Of a DNA stretch of 64,000 nt, positions 16,697-26,514 are shown in pieces. Position numbers and translations under genes: made by a program. The number at the start of each line of letters is the position of its first letter. Positions within the stretch are counted from its first letter, which is position 1. The stretch is from Bog-532 sp963830385 (GTDB taxonomy: Bacteria; Actinomycetota; Actinomycetes; Streptosporangiales; Streptosporangiaceae): positions 186,001 to 250,000 of the forward strand of contig CAWHMD010000008.1 in NCBI GenBank assembly GCA_963830385.1, read 5' to 3'. Below the pieces are notes generated by a model. That model saw only the letters and a list, made by a program, of their open reading frames with translations, was not told the DNA's origin and did not search any database.

Positions 16697-17470
16697 TCAG
16701 GCCATGGTCAGGCCGCCCGAGACGCTGAGGGTCTGGCCGGTGACGTAACCGGCGGCGTCGGAGGCGAAGAAGTGCACCGCGTCGGCGATCTCCCCGGGGG
16801 TGGCCAGCCGCCGGAACGGGATGGCCCGCTCGAGACCCGCCTGGATCTTGTCCGGCAGCGTGTGGAACAGCGGGGTGTCGGTCGGGCCCGGGCAGACGCA
16901 GTTGACGTTGATCTGGTACCGCGCCATCTCGCGGGCCAGCGACTTGGTGAACGCGATGATCGCGCCCTTGGTGCCGGCGTAGACGGTTTCGCCGGTGCTG
17001 CCGACCCGGCCCGCGTCCGAGGCGATGTTGACGATCCTGACGGTCCGCCCGGCCTCGACGACTGAGGTCAGGAACGCATGGCACAGCCGCACCGGGCCGA
17101 GGAAGTTCACCGTCACCAGGTTCGTCCACAGCGCGTCGTCGTTGGCCAGGAACGGCTCGACCCGGTCGAACCCGGCCGCGTTGACGATCACGTCCGGCAG
17201 GCCCGCCCGGGCGACGAGGTCGTCGCGGAGGCCGAGGATGCCGGCCGGGTCGGCCAGGTCGACGGCGAAGCCCAGCCCCGCGCCGTGCCCTGGGCCGCCA
17301 CCCTGCCCCGGCCCGCCCTCGCCGATCATCTCCAGCGTCTCGTTCAGCCCGTCGGGGTTGCGGTCGACGGCGGCCACCCGGGCGCCCGCCGCGGCCAGGT
17401 TGAGGGCGACGGCGCGCCCGATACCGGACGCGGCCCCGGTCACCAGCGCGAGCTTGTTCTCCAGAGTCAT
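16697..17470 (-). CDS. Short-chain dehydrogenase/reductase (BadH-like)
   Basis: 257 residues, a classical SDR: cofactor motif TGAASGIG at residue 11, NAAG, catalytic Ser in IVNIASDAG, the YxxxK pair as YAGTKGAIIAF, and the C-terminal GYVTGQTLSVSGG. It resembles 2-hydroxycyclohexanecarboxyl-CoA or 3-oxoacyl reductases. A glycine/proline-rich loop (GGPGQGGGPGHGAG) near residue 55 is an unusual insert. Convergent with the DUF1028 gene, and followed on the same strand by azlCD, which need not be related. Confidence 0.85.
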   Translation of the reverse strand: MTLENKLALVTGAASGIGRAVALNLAAAGARVAAVDRNPDGLNETLEMIGEGGPGQGGGPGHGAGLGFAVDLADPAGILGLRDDLVARAGLPDVIVNAAGFDRVEPFLANDDALWTNLVTVNFLGPVRLCHAFLTSVVEAGRTVRIVNIASDAGRVGSTGETVYAGTKGAIIAFTKSLAREMARYQINVNCVCPGPTDTPLFHTLPDKIQAGLERAIPFRRLATPGEIADAVHFFASDAAGYVTGQTLSVSGGLTMA

Positions 17471-17481
17471 GTCTGCCGACG

Positions 17482-17814
17482 TTAGGCCGGGATGACGCCG
17501 TTGGCGAGCAGCAGGCAGGCCGCGGTGCCGGCCACGATGCTGAGCGCGGTGTTGCGGCGCCACCAGTGGACCGCGACGGTGACCACCACCCCGGCGATCT
17601 CGGCCGCGCCGTGGCCCGGTCCGCTGACCTTGATCCCGGCCAGGGCGTAGATCGCGAGGATCACCACCGCCCCCAGCGGCATCCAGCGCCCGACGTCGGC
17701 CAGCAGCTCCGAGCCCTTCAGCCGGGACTTCAGCGCGAACGGCGCGGCCCGCAGGGTGACGGTCACGGCGATGGCAGTCGCCAGCGCGACGGCGATGTAG
17801 ACGGGCTCAGGCAT
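17482..17814 (-). CDS. azlD: AzlD-type branched-chain amino acid exporter subunit
   Basis: 110 residues, about four hydrophobic helices (VYIAVALATAIAVTVTLRAAPF, MPLGAVVILAIYALAGI), matching the small AzlD subunit. The ATG at 17814 lies inside the end of azlC, so the two are translationally coupled. AzlCD pairs export branched-chain amino acids or their analogues. The divergent Lrp gene upstream of azlC is the likely regulator. Confidence 0.85.
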   Translation of the reverse strand: MPEPVYIAVALATAIAVTVTLRAAPFALKSRLKGSELLADVGRWMPLGAVVILAIYALAGIKVSGPGHGAAEIAGVVVTVAVHWWRRNTALSIVAGTAACLLLANGVIPA

Positions 17815-18544
17815 GGCCGGCTCCATCGGTGGCAGGCCGCCGACGGCGGCCGCGCGCCTTGCTCCGCACGACCAGGGTGGCCGCGAAGACGGTCATCGCC
17901 ACCAGCGGCATCGAGCCGGGCGCGAGCAGGTGGGCGCCCACGCCGGCCACGCCGGCCAGCGTGAGGGTGGTCCGGTCCGGCCGGGCCCGGTAGCCGTCGA
18001 TGGCCAGTACCACGAACAAGGCGGTGAGCACAAAGCCGAGGCCCTTGACGCCGGACAGCAGCGACTGCCCGGCCAGCCCGCCGGTCAGCGCGCCGGTCAC
18101 CCAGGACGCGTGCAGCCCGAACTGCGTCCACAACAGCCGGCCGCTGGTCAGCGTCCCCGCGTCGCGGCTGGTGGCCAGCGCGTAGGCCTCATCGGTCAGC
18201 GCGAACACGCTGTAGGCCTTGCCGGCGCGGCCGCGGACCTGGTGCAGCGGGAACGACAGCCCGTAGAACAGGTGGCGCGAGTTGATCATGAACGTCAGCA
18301 GGGCGATGCTGGCGATCGGGGCCGCGGCGGCCAGCAGGCCGATCAGCAGGAACTCCACCGAGCCGGCGAACACCAGCCCGGAGGTCGCCGGGGCCAGCCA
18401 CCAGGGCAGGCCGTGGCTGGTCACCAGGACGCCGAAGCCGATGCCGATGGTGAACAGCCCCAGCCAGATCACCCCCGCGTCCCTGGCCGCGACGGCGAGG
18501 TCAGATCGGTGGTCTCCGGCCCGCCCCGCCCAGGTCATCGTCAT
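17807..18544 (-). CDS. azlC: AzlC-type branched-chain amino acid exporter subunit
   Basis: 245 residues, an integral membrane protein with the AzlC core GVLVTSHGLPWWLAPATSG, FAGSVEFLLIGLL and INSRHLFYGLSF, and the following FALTDEAYAL motif. The C-terminus ends in a basic tail. Start at ATG 18544 (18538 also possible). Paired with azlD by overlap and divergent from an Lrp/AsnC gene, the same arrangement as LIV exporters controlled by Lrp-like sensors of branched-chain amino acids. Confidence 0.88.
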   Translation of the reverse strand: MTMTWAGRAGDHRSDLAVAARDAGVIWLGLFTIGIGFGVLVTSHGLPWWLAPATSGLVFAGSVEFLLIGLLAAAAPIASIALLTFMINSRHLFYGLSFPLHQVRGRAGKAYSVFALTDEAYALATSRDAGTLTSGRLLWTQFGLHASWVTGALTGGLAGQSLLSGVKGLGFVLTALFVVLAIDGYRARPDRTTLTLAGVAGVGAHLLAPGSMPLVAMTVFAATLVVRSKARGRRRRPATDGAGHA

Positions 18545-18606
18545 GACAGCAACACTAGGAAATAAAGGGCGAAATGTGCTTGCGATTTATGGCGGTGCAG
18601 TGTGTC

Positions 18607-18616
18607 ATTGCGCAAT
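18607..18616. promoter_or_regulatory. Palindromic Lrp-type site
   Basis: ATTGCGCAAT, a perfect 10-bp palindrome in the AT-rich gap between azlC and the lrp gene, with the TTGC/GCAA half sites seen in several Lrp/AsnC operators. It would block both divergent promoters. Confidence 0.5.
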
Positions 18617-18625
18617 AATCAGACG

Positions 18626-19066
18626 GTGGAGCGCATAGATCGGGCAATTATCGAGCAGTTGCAGGAGGACGGGCGTCTGACGAACCAGGAGCTGGCGGCC
18701 CGCGTCGGGCTCACCCCCGCGCCCTGCCTGCGGCGGGTCCGGCGGCTGGAGGCGGCCGGGGTGATCACCGGCTACGCGGCGACGATCGACCAGGCCGCGC
18801 TCGGGCGCGGCTTCGAGGTCCTGTTGCAGGCCGAGATCGCGACCAAGGACCTGGCCACGGTCGAGGCGTTCGAGGCCCGGGTGTCGGCGATGGACGAGGT
18901 CGTGGAGCTCCGCCGGATGTTCGGCCTGCCTGACTACCTGATCCGCGTCCGGACCGCCGACGCCGACGCCTACGAGCGCTGGCTGACCACCCGCCTGCTC
19001 GGCGACCCGGCGATCGCCCGGGTCGACTCCCGGATCACGATGAAGCTGATCAAGAGCCTGCGCTGA
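18626..19066 (+). CDS. Lrp/AsnC-family regulator of azlCD
   Basis: 146 residues from GTG 18626: VERIDRAIIEQLQEDGRL and NQELAARVGLTPAPCLRRVRRLE form the HTH, then the RAM effector domain (VLLQAEIATKDLATVEAFEARV, FGLPDYLIRVRTAD). An upstream GTG at 18602 is possible but would put the palindromic site inside the coding region, and family members usually begin just before IDRAI. Likely senses a branched-chain or aromatic amino acid and activates azlCD. The last 17 bases overlap the next convergent gene. Confidence 0.85.
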   Translation: MERIDRAIIEQLQEDGRLTNQELAARVGLTPAPCLRRVRRLEAAGVITGYAATIDQAALGRGFEVLLQAEIATKDLATVEAFEARVSAMDEVVELRRMFGLPDYLIRVRTADADAYERWLTTRLLGDPAIARVDSRITMKLIKSLR

Positions 19067-20848
19067 CCGGCACGAAGCCGATCGCCTTGTGCACCGAGGC
19101 GATCGCGCTGGCGCCCTCGCCGGTAGCGGCGGCGACGCGCTTCATCGAGCCGGCGCGGACGTCGCCCACCGCGAACACACCGGGCAGGCTGGTCTCGAAC
19201 GGCAGCGGCCGCCGCCCGAGCCTGGTCCAGTCCGGGCCGAGGTCGCCGGGGGTCAGCTCGACGTCGGTCCGGATGAAACCGTCGCCGTCGGTCGCGATCC
19301 CGGTCAGCCAGCTGGTGGCCGGCTCGGCGCCGATGAAGCAGAACAGGCCCGAGCACGACTGGACCCGGGTGGTGCCGGCCGTCCGGTCGGTGATGCTGAC
19401 CTCCTCGAGGAAGTCGCTGCCGTCGAGCCGGGTGATCTCGCTCCGGGACCGCACTGTCACCCGGGGGTGGGCGAGGATCCGGTCGACCAGGTAGGCCGAC
19501 ATCTCGGCGGCGATGTCCGGGCCGCGAACGACCAGCGAGACCTCGCTGCCCCGCCCGGCCAGGTAGAGCGCGGCCTGTCCGGCCGAGTTGACTCCGCCGA
19601 CCACGGTGACCGGGCTGCCCGCGCAGCCGCGGGCCTCCAGCTCGGTGGCCGCGTAGTAGATGCCGGCCCCCTCGAAGTCGGACCAGCGTTCCAGCGGCAG
19701 CGCCCGGTAGCGGGCGCCGGTCGCGATGATGACGGCCTTGCTGTCGATGAAATCGTCGCCCGGCAGGTGCAGGCGCAGCAGGTCGCCGCTTCGGCCGTGT
19801 CGGAGTCGAGCTGGACCGCCGGGCAGGGGCTGGCCAGCTGGGCGCCGAACTTCAGCGCCTGGAGCACCGCGCGGCCGGTCAGGTCGGCGCCGGACAGGCC
19901 GAACGGGAAGCCGAAGTAGTTCTCGATCCGGGAGCTGGCGGCGGCCTGCCCGCCGGTGCCGACCGCGTCCAGCAGCACCGTGGCCAGCCCCTCGGACGCG
20001 CCGTAGACGGCGGCCGCCAGCCCGGCCGGCCCGGCGCCGACGATCGTCACGTCGGCGGGCTCGCTGGAGGAACGGTGAAAGCTGAGGTTCAGCTTGGCGG
20101 CCAGCTCACCCGGGGTGGTCCGCTTCAGCGTGGTGCCGGACATGACCACGGCCGGCAGGTCATCCTCGGTCAGGCCGGAAGACCGCATCATCGCCTGGCC
20201 CGCCGGGGTGCTGGCGTCGAACCACAGGTGGATCAGCCGCTGCCGGGCGGCGTAGGTCCGCAGGGCCAGCGCGGCGGCCGACACCGAGTGGCCGACGATC
20301 TCCAGCCCCCGGGCGGCGGTGCTGCGGCGCAGCAGTTCGCGGCGGGCGATCAGCGCCTTGAACACGATGTCGGACAGCTCGCCGTCGTTCGACATCAGCT
20401 GGCGCAGGCGATCGGGTGAGACCCGGTAGATGATCCCGGCCTCCCTCACCCGGCCCGCAAGGTACAGGTTCTGCCCGGTCAGCAGGTTCAGTTCGCCGAC
20501 GAAGCCGCCCGCCCCGACCTTGGCCACGGTCTCCGCGGGCGCGTCGGCGGTAGCGGCCCGGATGACCTGGACCGAGCCCTGGCCGACCACGATCATGTCG
20601 GCGTCGTCGTCGCCCGGCTCGAACAGCACGTCCCCGGCCCGGGTCTCCTGCCGCTCGCCGTAGCTCTGCAGCCGCGCGAAGAGGTCGGGGCTCAGCCGCG
20701 GCGACGCGACCTTGAGCGGCACCAGCGGCCGCCCCAGCGGTTCCGGTGCGTCGGCGGCCGCCAGCGGGCTCACGGTGCCCGGCGCGTACCATCCCGCCGG
20801 CCCGGCCAGCCCATGGTCGCTGAACACGGGGGTGGCCCGTTCATCCAT
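19050..20848 (-). pseudogene. CNB-domain / thioredoxin-reductase-like fusion with a one-base frameshift
   Basis: Starts at ATG 20848 with GGAGCG upstream. Residues about 45-160 are a cyclic-nucleotide-binding domain (FEPGDDDADMIVVGQGSV, GGFVGELNLLTGQN). A short thioredoxin-like linker follows (LIHLWFDASTPAGQAM), then a thioredoxin-reductase-like flavoprotein (VTIVGAGPAGLAAAVYGASEG, GGQAAASSRIENYFGFP). Near 19785 the frame changes: the protein continues in another frame as LLRLHLPGDD, then VTVVGGVNSAGQAALYLAG and GVFAVGDVRAGSMKRV, ending at 19050. One missing G in a GGG run explains it. The usual CxxC redox pair of thioredoxin reductase is absent, as in other members of this actinobacterial fusion family. 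Real decay or a sequencing error are both possible. Confidence 0.8.
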
Positions 20849-20936
20849 CGAAAGCGCTCCAGTGCGGTGGGGGGACCCTAAGCCATCATGGGCTATTACA
20901 GCTGGCCAGCTGGCAATATGACTAGGCTTGCTGGCC

Positions 20937-21351
20937 ATGCGCACCCTGCACGTGGGCCTGCGGGTCGGTGACCTTGAGCGGTCGCTGGTGTTTTACACCA
21001 GCCTCGGCTACGTGGTCGTCGGGACGGTCGAGGGGACACCGTTCGGCCGCTTGACCATGCTCCGGCTGCCGGACGACGAGTTCGTCACGATCGAGCTCGT
21101 CCATGACGCCGCGAAGGGCCCGGTCGATCTCGGCACCGGGCTGAACCACCTGGTTGTCCAGGTCGATTCGCTGGACCAGACGGTCGCCGGCCTGGCGGCC
21201 CGGGGCATCGCGGCCGAACCGCCCGACCCGGCGCCCGGCCCGGAAGCGCCGCGCACCAGCTGGATCACCGACCCCGACGGCTACCGCATCGAGCTGGTCC
21301 AATGGCCGCGGCCACCCCGACGGCATGACCGAGGCCGACTTCACCGCCTGA
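20937..21351 (+). pseudogene. VOC-family protein, frameshifted near its C-terminus
   Basis: From ATG 20937 the protein reads MRTLHVGLRVGDLERSLVFY, a typical VOC/glyoxalase start. It continues through LNHLVVQVDSLDQTVAGLAARG and WITDPDGYRIELVQWP. The expected ending GHPDGMTEADFTA-stop is present but in another frame (stop 21349-21351). An indel of one or two bases therefore lies near 21305 in a GGCCGCGGCC run. If the frame is not corrected the protein reads on to 21476 with an unrelated tail. Metal ligands His5, Glu (VTIEL) and Glu (RIELV) are in place, so the intact form could be a lactoylglutathione-lyase-like enzyme. Confidence 0.7.
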
Positions 21352-21450
21352 CCAGAGGCCGACCTCTCGTTCTCGCGTCCCCGCGCCGTCACTCCGCGCC
21401 GTCACCCCGCGCCTCGCCCCTCCGCCAGACACCGCCCCTCACCCGCACTC

Positions 21451-21489
21451 TTGACGCATGTATCTTTGTTCTATAATAGATAGAACAAA
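21451..21489 (+). promoter_or_regulatory. Strong sigma-70-type promoter with overlapping 10-bp inverted repeat operator
   Basis: TTGACG at 21451-21456 and TATAAT at 21472-21477, a 15-bp spacer. The -10 box is covered by a perfect inverted repeat, TTTGTTCTAT (21465-21474), 5 bp, ATAGAACAAA (21480-21489). It stands 50 bp ahead of the ABC transporter start. The geometry says repression by a dimeric regulator (GntR, PadR or MarR type). No such gene lies next to it, so the repressor is encoded elsewhere or was lost. Confidence 0.7.
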
Positions 21490-21538
21490 AGCGGTGCAGC
21501 TGCGGGCTGAGCCGATGCCCTGAGAGGACGGCGGGCAC

Positions 21539-22580
21539 ATGAACACACGCTTGCGAAACCGGCCGGATAACGAGGCGGAGCCGCCGCCCGCGACCCAGCC
21601 CGCGGCCGAGCCACCGGCCACCGCCGAACCCGCGGCCATCGAGGTCAGCCACCTGACCAAGAACTTCGGCGAACGGCCGGCGGTGGCCGATGTTTCCTTC
21701 CGCGTCGCTCGCGGCGAGGTGTTCGGCTTCCTGGGGCCGAACGGGGCCGGCAAGACCACCACGGTGCGGATCCTCGGCACGCTGGTCTCGGCGACGGCCG
21801 GCTCGGCCACGGTGGCCGGCATCCCCGTCGGACCGGCCGGTGCGTCCTGCGATCCGCCAGCGGATCTCGGTCATGCCGGAGTCCTCGGGGCTGTACCAGC
21901 GGCTGACGGTGACCGAAAACCTGGAGTACTTCGCGCGCCTGTACGGCCTGCCCGGACGGCAGGCGCGGATCAGCGAGGCGCTGGCGGCCGTCGGCCTCGG
22001 TGACCGTGCCCACGACCTGACCGGGAGCCTGTCGAAGGGCCTGCGGCAGCGGGCCGCGCTGGCCCGGTCGCTGCTGAACGATCCGGTGGTCATGTTCCTG
22101 GACGAGCCGACCTCCGGGCTCGATCCGGTGGCCGCGCACGAGGTGCACGAGCTGATCGCCGCCCAGCGCGACCGCGGGGTCACGGTCTTCCTCACCACAC
22201 ACCGGCTGGAGGAGGCGGAGCGGCTGTGCGACCGGGTGGCGATCATGAACACCAGCCTGCAGACCATCGGCCGCCCCGATGAGCTGCGCCAGACGATGTT
22301 CGCCGGGTCGCTGGAGGTCACCACCGCCGCTCCGGTGGCCGCGCCCGACCAGGTCTTCGGCGGGCTGCCGGGCGTACGGGGATGGCAACCGGCCGACCGG
22401 ACGGGTGGCGGCCGAGCCGGTTACACCCTGGCCGTGTCCGACGCGGCGCAGGCCGCCCCGGCGGTGACGCGGGCGCTGGTCGCGGCCGGGGCCGACGTGC
22501 TGTCGATCGCCGAGTCCCGGCACAGCCTCGAGGACGTCTACCTGCAGCTGGTCAACGACGGCGGGGGGCGGTCCCGGTGA
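21539..22580 (+). pseudogene. ABC transporter ATP-binding protein, frameshifted
   Basis: The first frame (ATG 21539) has a Pro/Ala-rich leader, then IEVSHLTKNFGERPAVADV and the Walker A motif GPNGAGKTTT. Near 21830-21850 the frame shifts. The second frame carries IRQRISVMPESSGLYQRLTV (Q-loop), the signature SLSKGLRQRAALARSL, Walker B VVMFLDEPTSGLD, the H-loop TTHRLEEAE, and a C-terminal domain. All motifs survive, so only a small indel separates the halves. Either a recent mutation or a sequence error. It is GTGA-coupled to the permease gene. DrrA/NatA-like efflux ATPases of this shape export drugs or ions. Confidence 0.8.
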
Positions 22581-23341
22581 GCGCGGTCCCGGTGAATACG
22601 GTCCTGGTGCGGGCAGGCGCGTCCCGGGTCGGCGCGGTCATCGCCAAGGAGCTCGCGGAGTTCCGGCGCAACCGGCTCATCGTCGCCACGGCCGCTGTCT
22701 TGCCCATCCTGTTCCTGGTCAGCCCGACCACGTCGGTTCTGCTGATCAAGGCGCAGGCGCTGAGCGCGACGGTGGACAAGCGGGTCGAGGCGTCGCTGTT
22801 CATCCCGCTGCTGATCCCGGTGCTGTTGCCCGCGCTGCTGAGCGCCTTCGCGGTGATCGGCGAGCGCGAGCAAGGGACCCTCGAGCCGGTCCTGACCACA
22901 CCGGTCGGCCGGACCGAGCTGCTCCTCGGCAAGGCGGTCGCCATCTTCCTGCCCACGGTCGTCCTGGCCTACCTGATGTTCGGCGTGTTCGTCGCGATCA
23001 CGCAGTTCGCGGCCGCGCCGGCCGTGGCCGCGGCCGTCCGGCACGCCCCGCAGCTGCCCGCCGGGCTGCTCTTCATCCCGCTACTGGCGGGCTGGGCGAT
23101 CTGGGTCGGCCTGGCGATCTCGACCAGGGCCACCGACACCCGCGTCGCGCAGCAGCTGTCGGTCCTGAGCAGCCTGCCGCCGGTCGCGCTCGCCGCGCTG
23201 ATGTCCTTCCAGACCATCAGCCCGACGTTCGGGCTGGCCGCCATCCTGGCGGGCGCCCTGCTGGTCATCGACGGCGTCGCCTGCCTGCTGGTGGCCCGCC
23301 TGTTCGACCGCGAGCGCCTGGTCACCGGCCGCCAGCGCTGA
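22577..23341 (+). CDS. ABC-2 type permease
   Basis: 254 residues starting at GTG 22577, overlapping the ATPase stop by GTGA. Hydrophobic segments include IVATAAVLPILFLVSPTTSV, LFIPLLIPVLLPALLSAFAV, FLPTVVLAYLMFGVFVAITQ, LLFIPLLAGWAIWVGLAIS and LAAILAGALLVIDGVACLLV, about six helices. The loop GEREQGTLEPVLTTPVGRTELLLGKA is the conserved coupling element of ABC-2/NatB permeases. It works with the preceding ATPase. Substrate unknown. Confidence 0.85.
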   Translation: MSAVPVNTVLVRAGASRVGAVIAKELAEFRRNRLIVATAAVLPILFLVSPTTSVLLIKAQALSATVDKRVEASLFIPLLIPVLLPALLSAFAVIGEREQGTLEPVLTTPVGRTELLLGKAVAIFLPTVVLAYLMFGVFVAITQFAAAPAVAAAVRHAPQLPAGLLFIPLLAGWAIWVGLAISTRATDTRVAQQLSVLSSLPPVALAALMSFQTISPTFGLAAILAGALLVIDGVACLLVARLFDRERLVTGRQR

Positions 23342-23348
23342 CCCTGAG

Positions 23349-23640
23349 ATGACCACGCAAGCGCCCTGGGGGGTCGTCAATCCAGCCCGCGACCAGGACT
23401 GGACCTGCCGCCGGCCCCGGCCGCGGTCCGGGACTTCCACCGGTCGCTGCCCGGTTACGTGCCCACCCGGCTGGCCGCCCTGCCCGCGCTGGCGCAGGCC
23501 ATGGGCGTGGACCGGATCTACGCCAAGGATGAGTCGAACCGGCTCGGGCTGCCCGCGTTCAAGGCCCTTGGTGCGTCCTGGGCCATCCACCGGGCCCTGC
23601 GCGAGCGCGCCCCGCGGGACAGCGTGGTCACGCCGGGCCG
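23349..23640 (+). pseudogene. Diaminopropionate ammonia-lyase remnant (dpaL 5' fragment)
   Basis: ATG 23349 begins with 19 residues ending NPARDQDWT. After an indel near 23400 the frame continues DLPPAPAAVRDFHRSLPGYV, then ALAQAMGVDRIYAKDESNRL and LPAFKALGASWAIHRAL. This is the N-terminal part of PLP-dependent 2,3-diaminopropionate ammonia-lyase, including the Lys of AFKALG that binds PLP. Homology ends near 23630, exactly at the 3' end of the convergent amidohydrolase gene, so about 300 residues are gone. Dead fragment. Confidence 0.75.
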
Positions 23641-24826
23641 CCCGCCAGCCCGTCCGGCCCGGCCACCAGGTCCGTCACCACGGCGGTGAGCGCCTCCACG
23701 CCTTGCAGGCAGTCGTCCCGCTCCGCGAACTCGGCGGGGGAGTGTGAGACCCCGGTCGGGTTGCGGACGAACAGCATCGCGGTGGCCACCCCGGCCGCGG
23801 CGAGGATCCCGGCGTCGTGGCCGGCCCCGCTGGCCAGCCGGGGCGCGTCACCGAGGACGGCCGCGCACTGGTCGCTCAGGGCCGGGTCGAACGGGGTGGC
23901 CGCGGTCCAGGACTCCTCGCGGACGTCGCGGCCATCGGACAGCTCGGCGACCAGCGCCCGGACCGCGCCGGCGTCCGCCCCGCGGGCGTCCAGCCAGCCC
24001 CGCACCCGGGACGGGATCGCGTTGACCCCGTTGGGCTCGACCGCGACCTTGCCGCAGGTCGCCACGATGCCGTACTTGCCGGCCAGCTGGCGCGCCTGCA
24101 GGACGGCGGCGGCGTAGTCGAGCATCGGATCGTGCCGGTCCTCCAGCCGGGTGGTGCCCGCGTGGTTGGCTTCGCCCGCGAACTCCATCCGCCAGCGCCC
24201 GTGCGGCCAGATGCCGGTGCCGACCGCCACCGGGCGGCCGAGGTCGATCAGCCCGCGGCCCTGCTCGACGTGCAGCTCGACGAACCGGCCGACCCGGCCC
24301 AGCGTCTCCTCGTCCCGCCCGACCTGCGCCGGGTCGAAGCCGGCGGCCGACATCGCCTCGGCCATTGAGGTGCCGTCTCCGTCCCGCAGTCCCAGCGCCC
24401 GGTCCCGGGCCAGCGCGCCGGTAACCATCCGCGACCCCGCGCAGGCGATGCCGAACCGGGCGCCCTCCTCGTCACCGAAGTTCACCACCCCGACCGGCCG
24501 GGCCGGGTGGACCCCGGCCGCGCGCAGGGCGTCGATCGTGAGCAGCGCGCTGACCACGCCCAGGGGGCCGTCGAAGGCGCCGCCGTCGGGCACCGAGTCC
24601 AGGTGCGAGCCGACCACCACCCCCGGCCCGGACCTGTCCGGGTCACCCCACCAGGCCCACTGGTTGCCGGCCCGGTCGGTCACCAGGTCGAGCCCGCGCG
24701 CGGCCGCCTCGCCCGCGAACCACTCACGCAGGGTCCCGTCGGCCGGAGTCCACGCGAAGCGCCGGTAACCCCCGGTCGACCGTTCGCGGCCAACCGGGGC
24801 GAGGTCGTCCCAGAGCCGGTCGAACG

Positions 24827-24830
<4 letters not shown>
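23628..24830 (-). CDS. M20 amidohydrolase of the allantoate amidohydrolase / N-carbamoyl amino acid hydrolase type
   Basis: 400 residues, a dinuclear metalloenzyme: GSHLDSVPDGGAFDGPLGV supplies the first His and the bridging Asp, GDEEGARFG the catalytic Glu, VELHVEQGRGL a metal His, and GFAGEANHAGTT-like FAGEANHAGTTRLEDRHD the substrate loop. The final metal His is in SHSPAEF. The GTG start overlaps the hutU stop by GTGA, so it is the third gene of the hut operon. A homologous gene follows hutU in the Streptomyces cluster. In this context N-formyl- or N-formimino-glutamate is a more likely substrate than allantoate (inference). Confidence 0.85.
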
Positions 24831-26491
<1,661 letters not shown>

Positions 26492-26514
26492 GTCAGTTCT
26501 CCTCGATATTCGGA

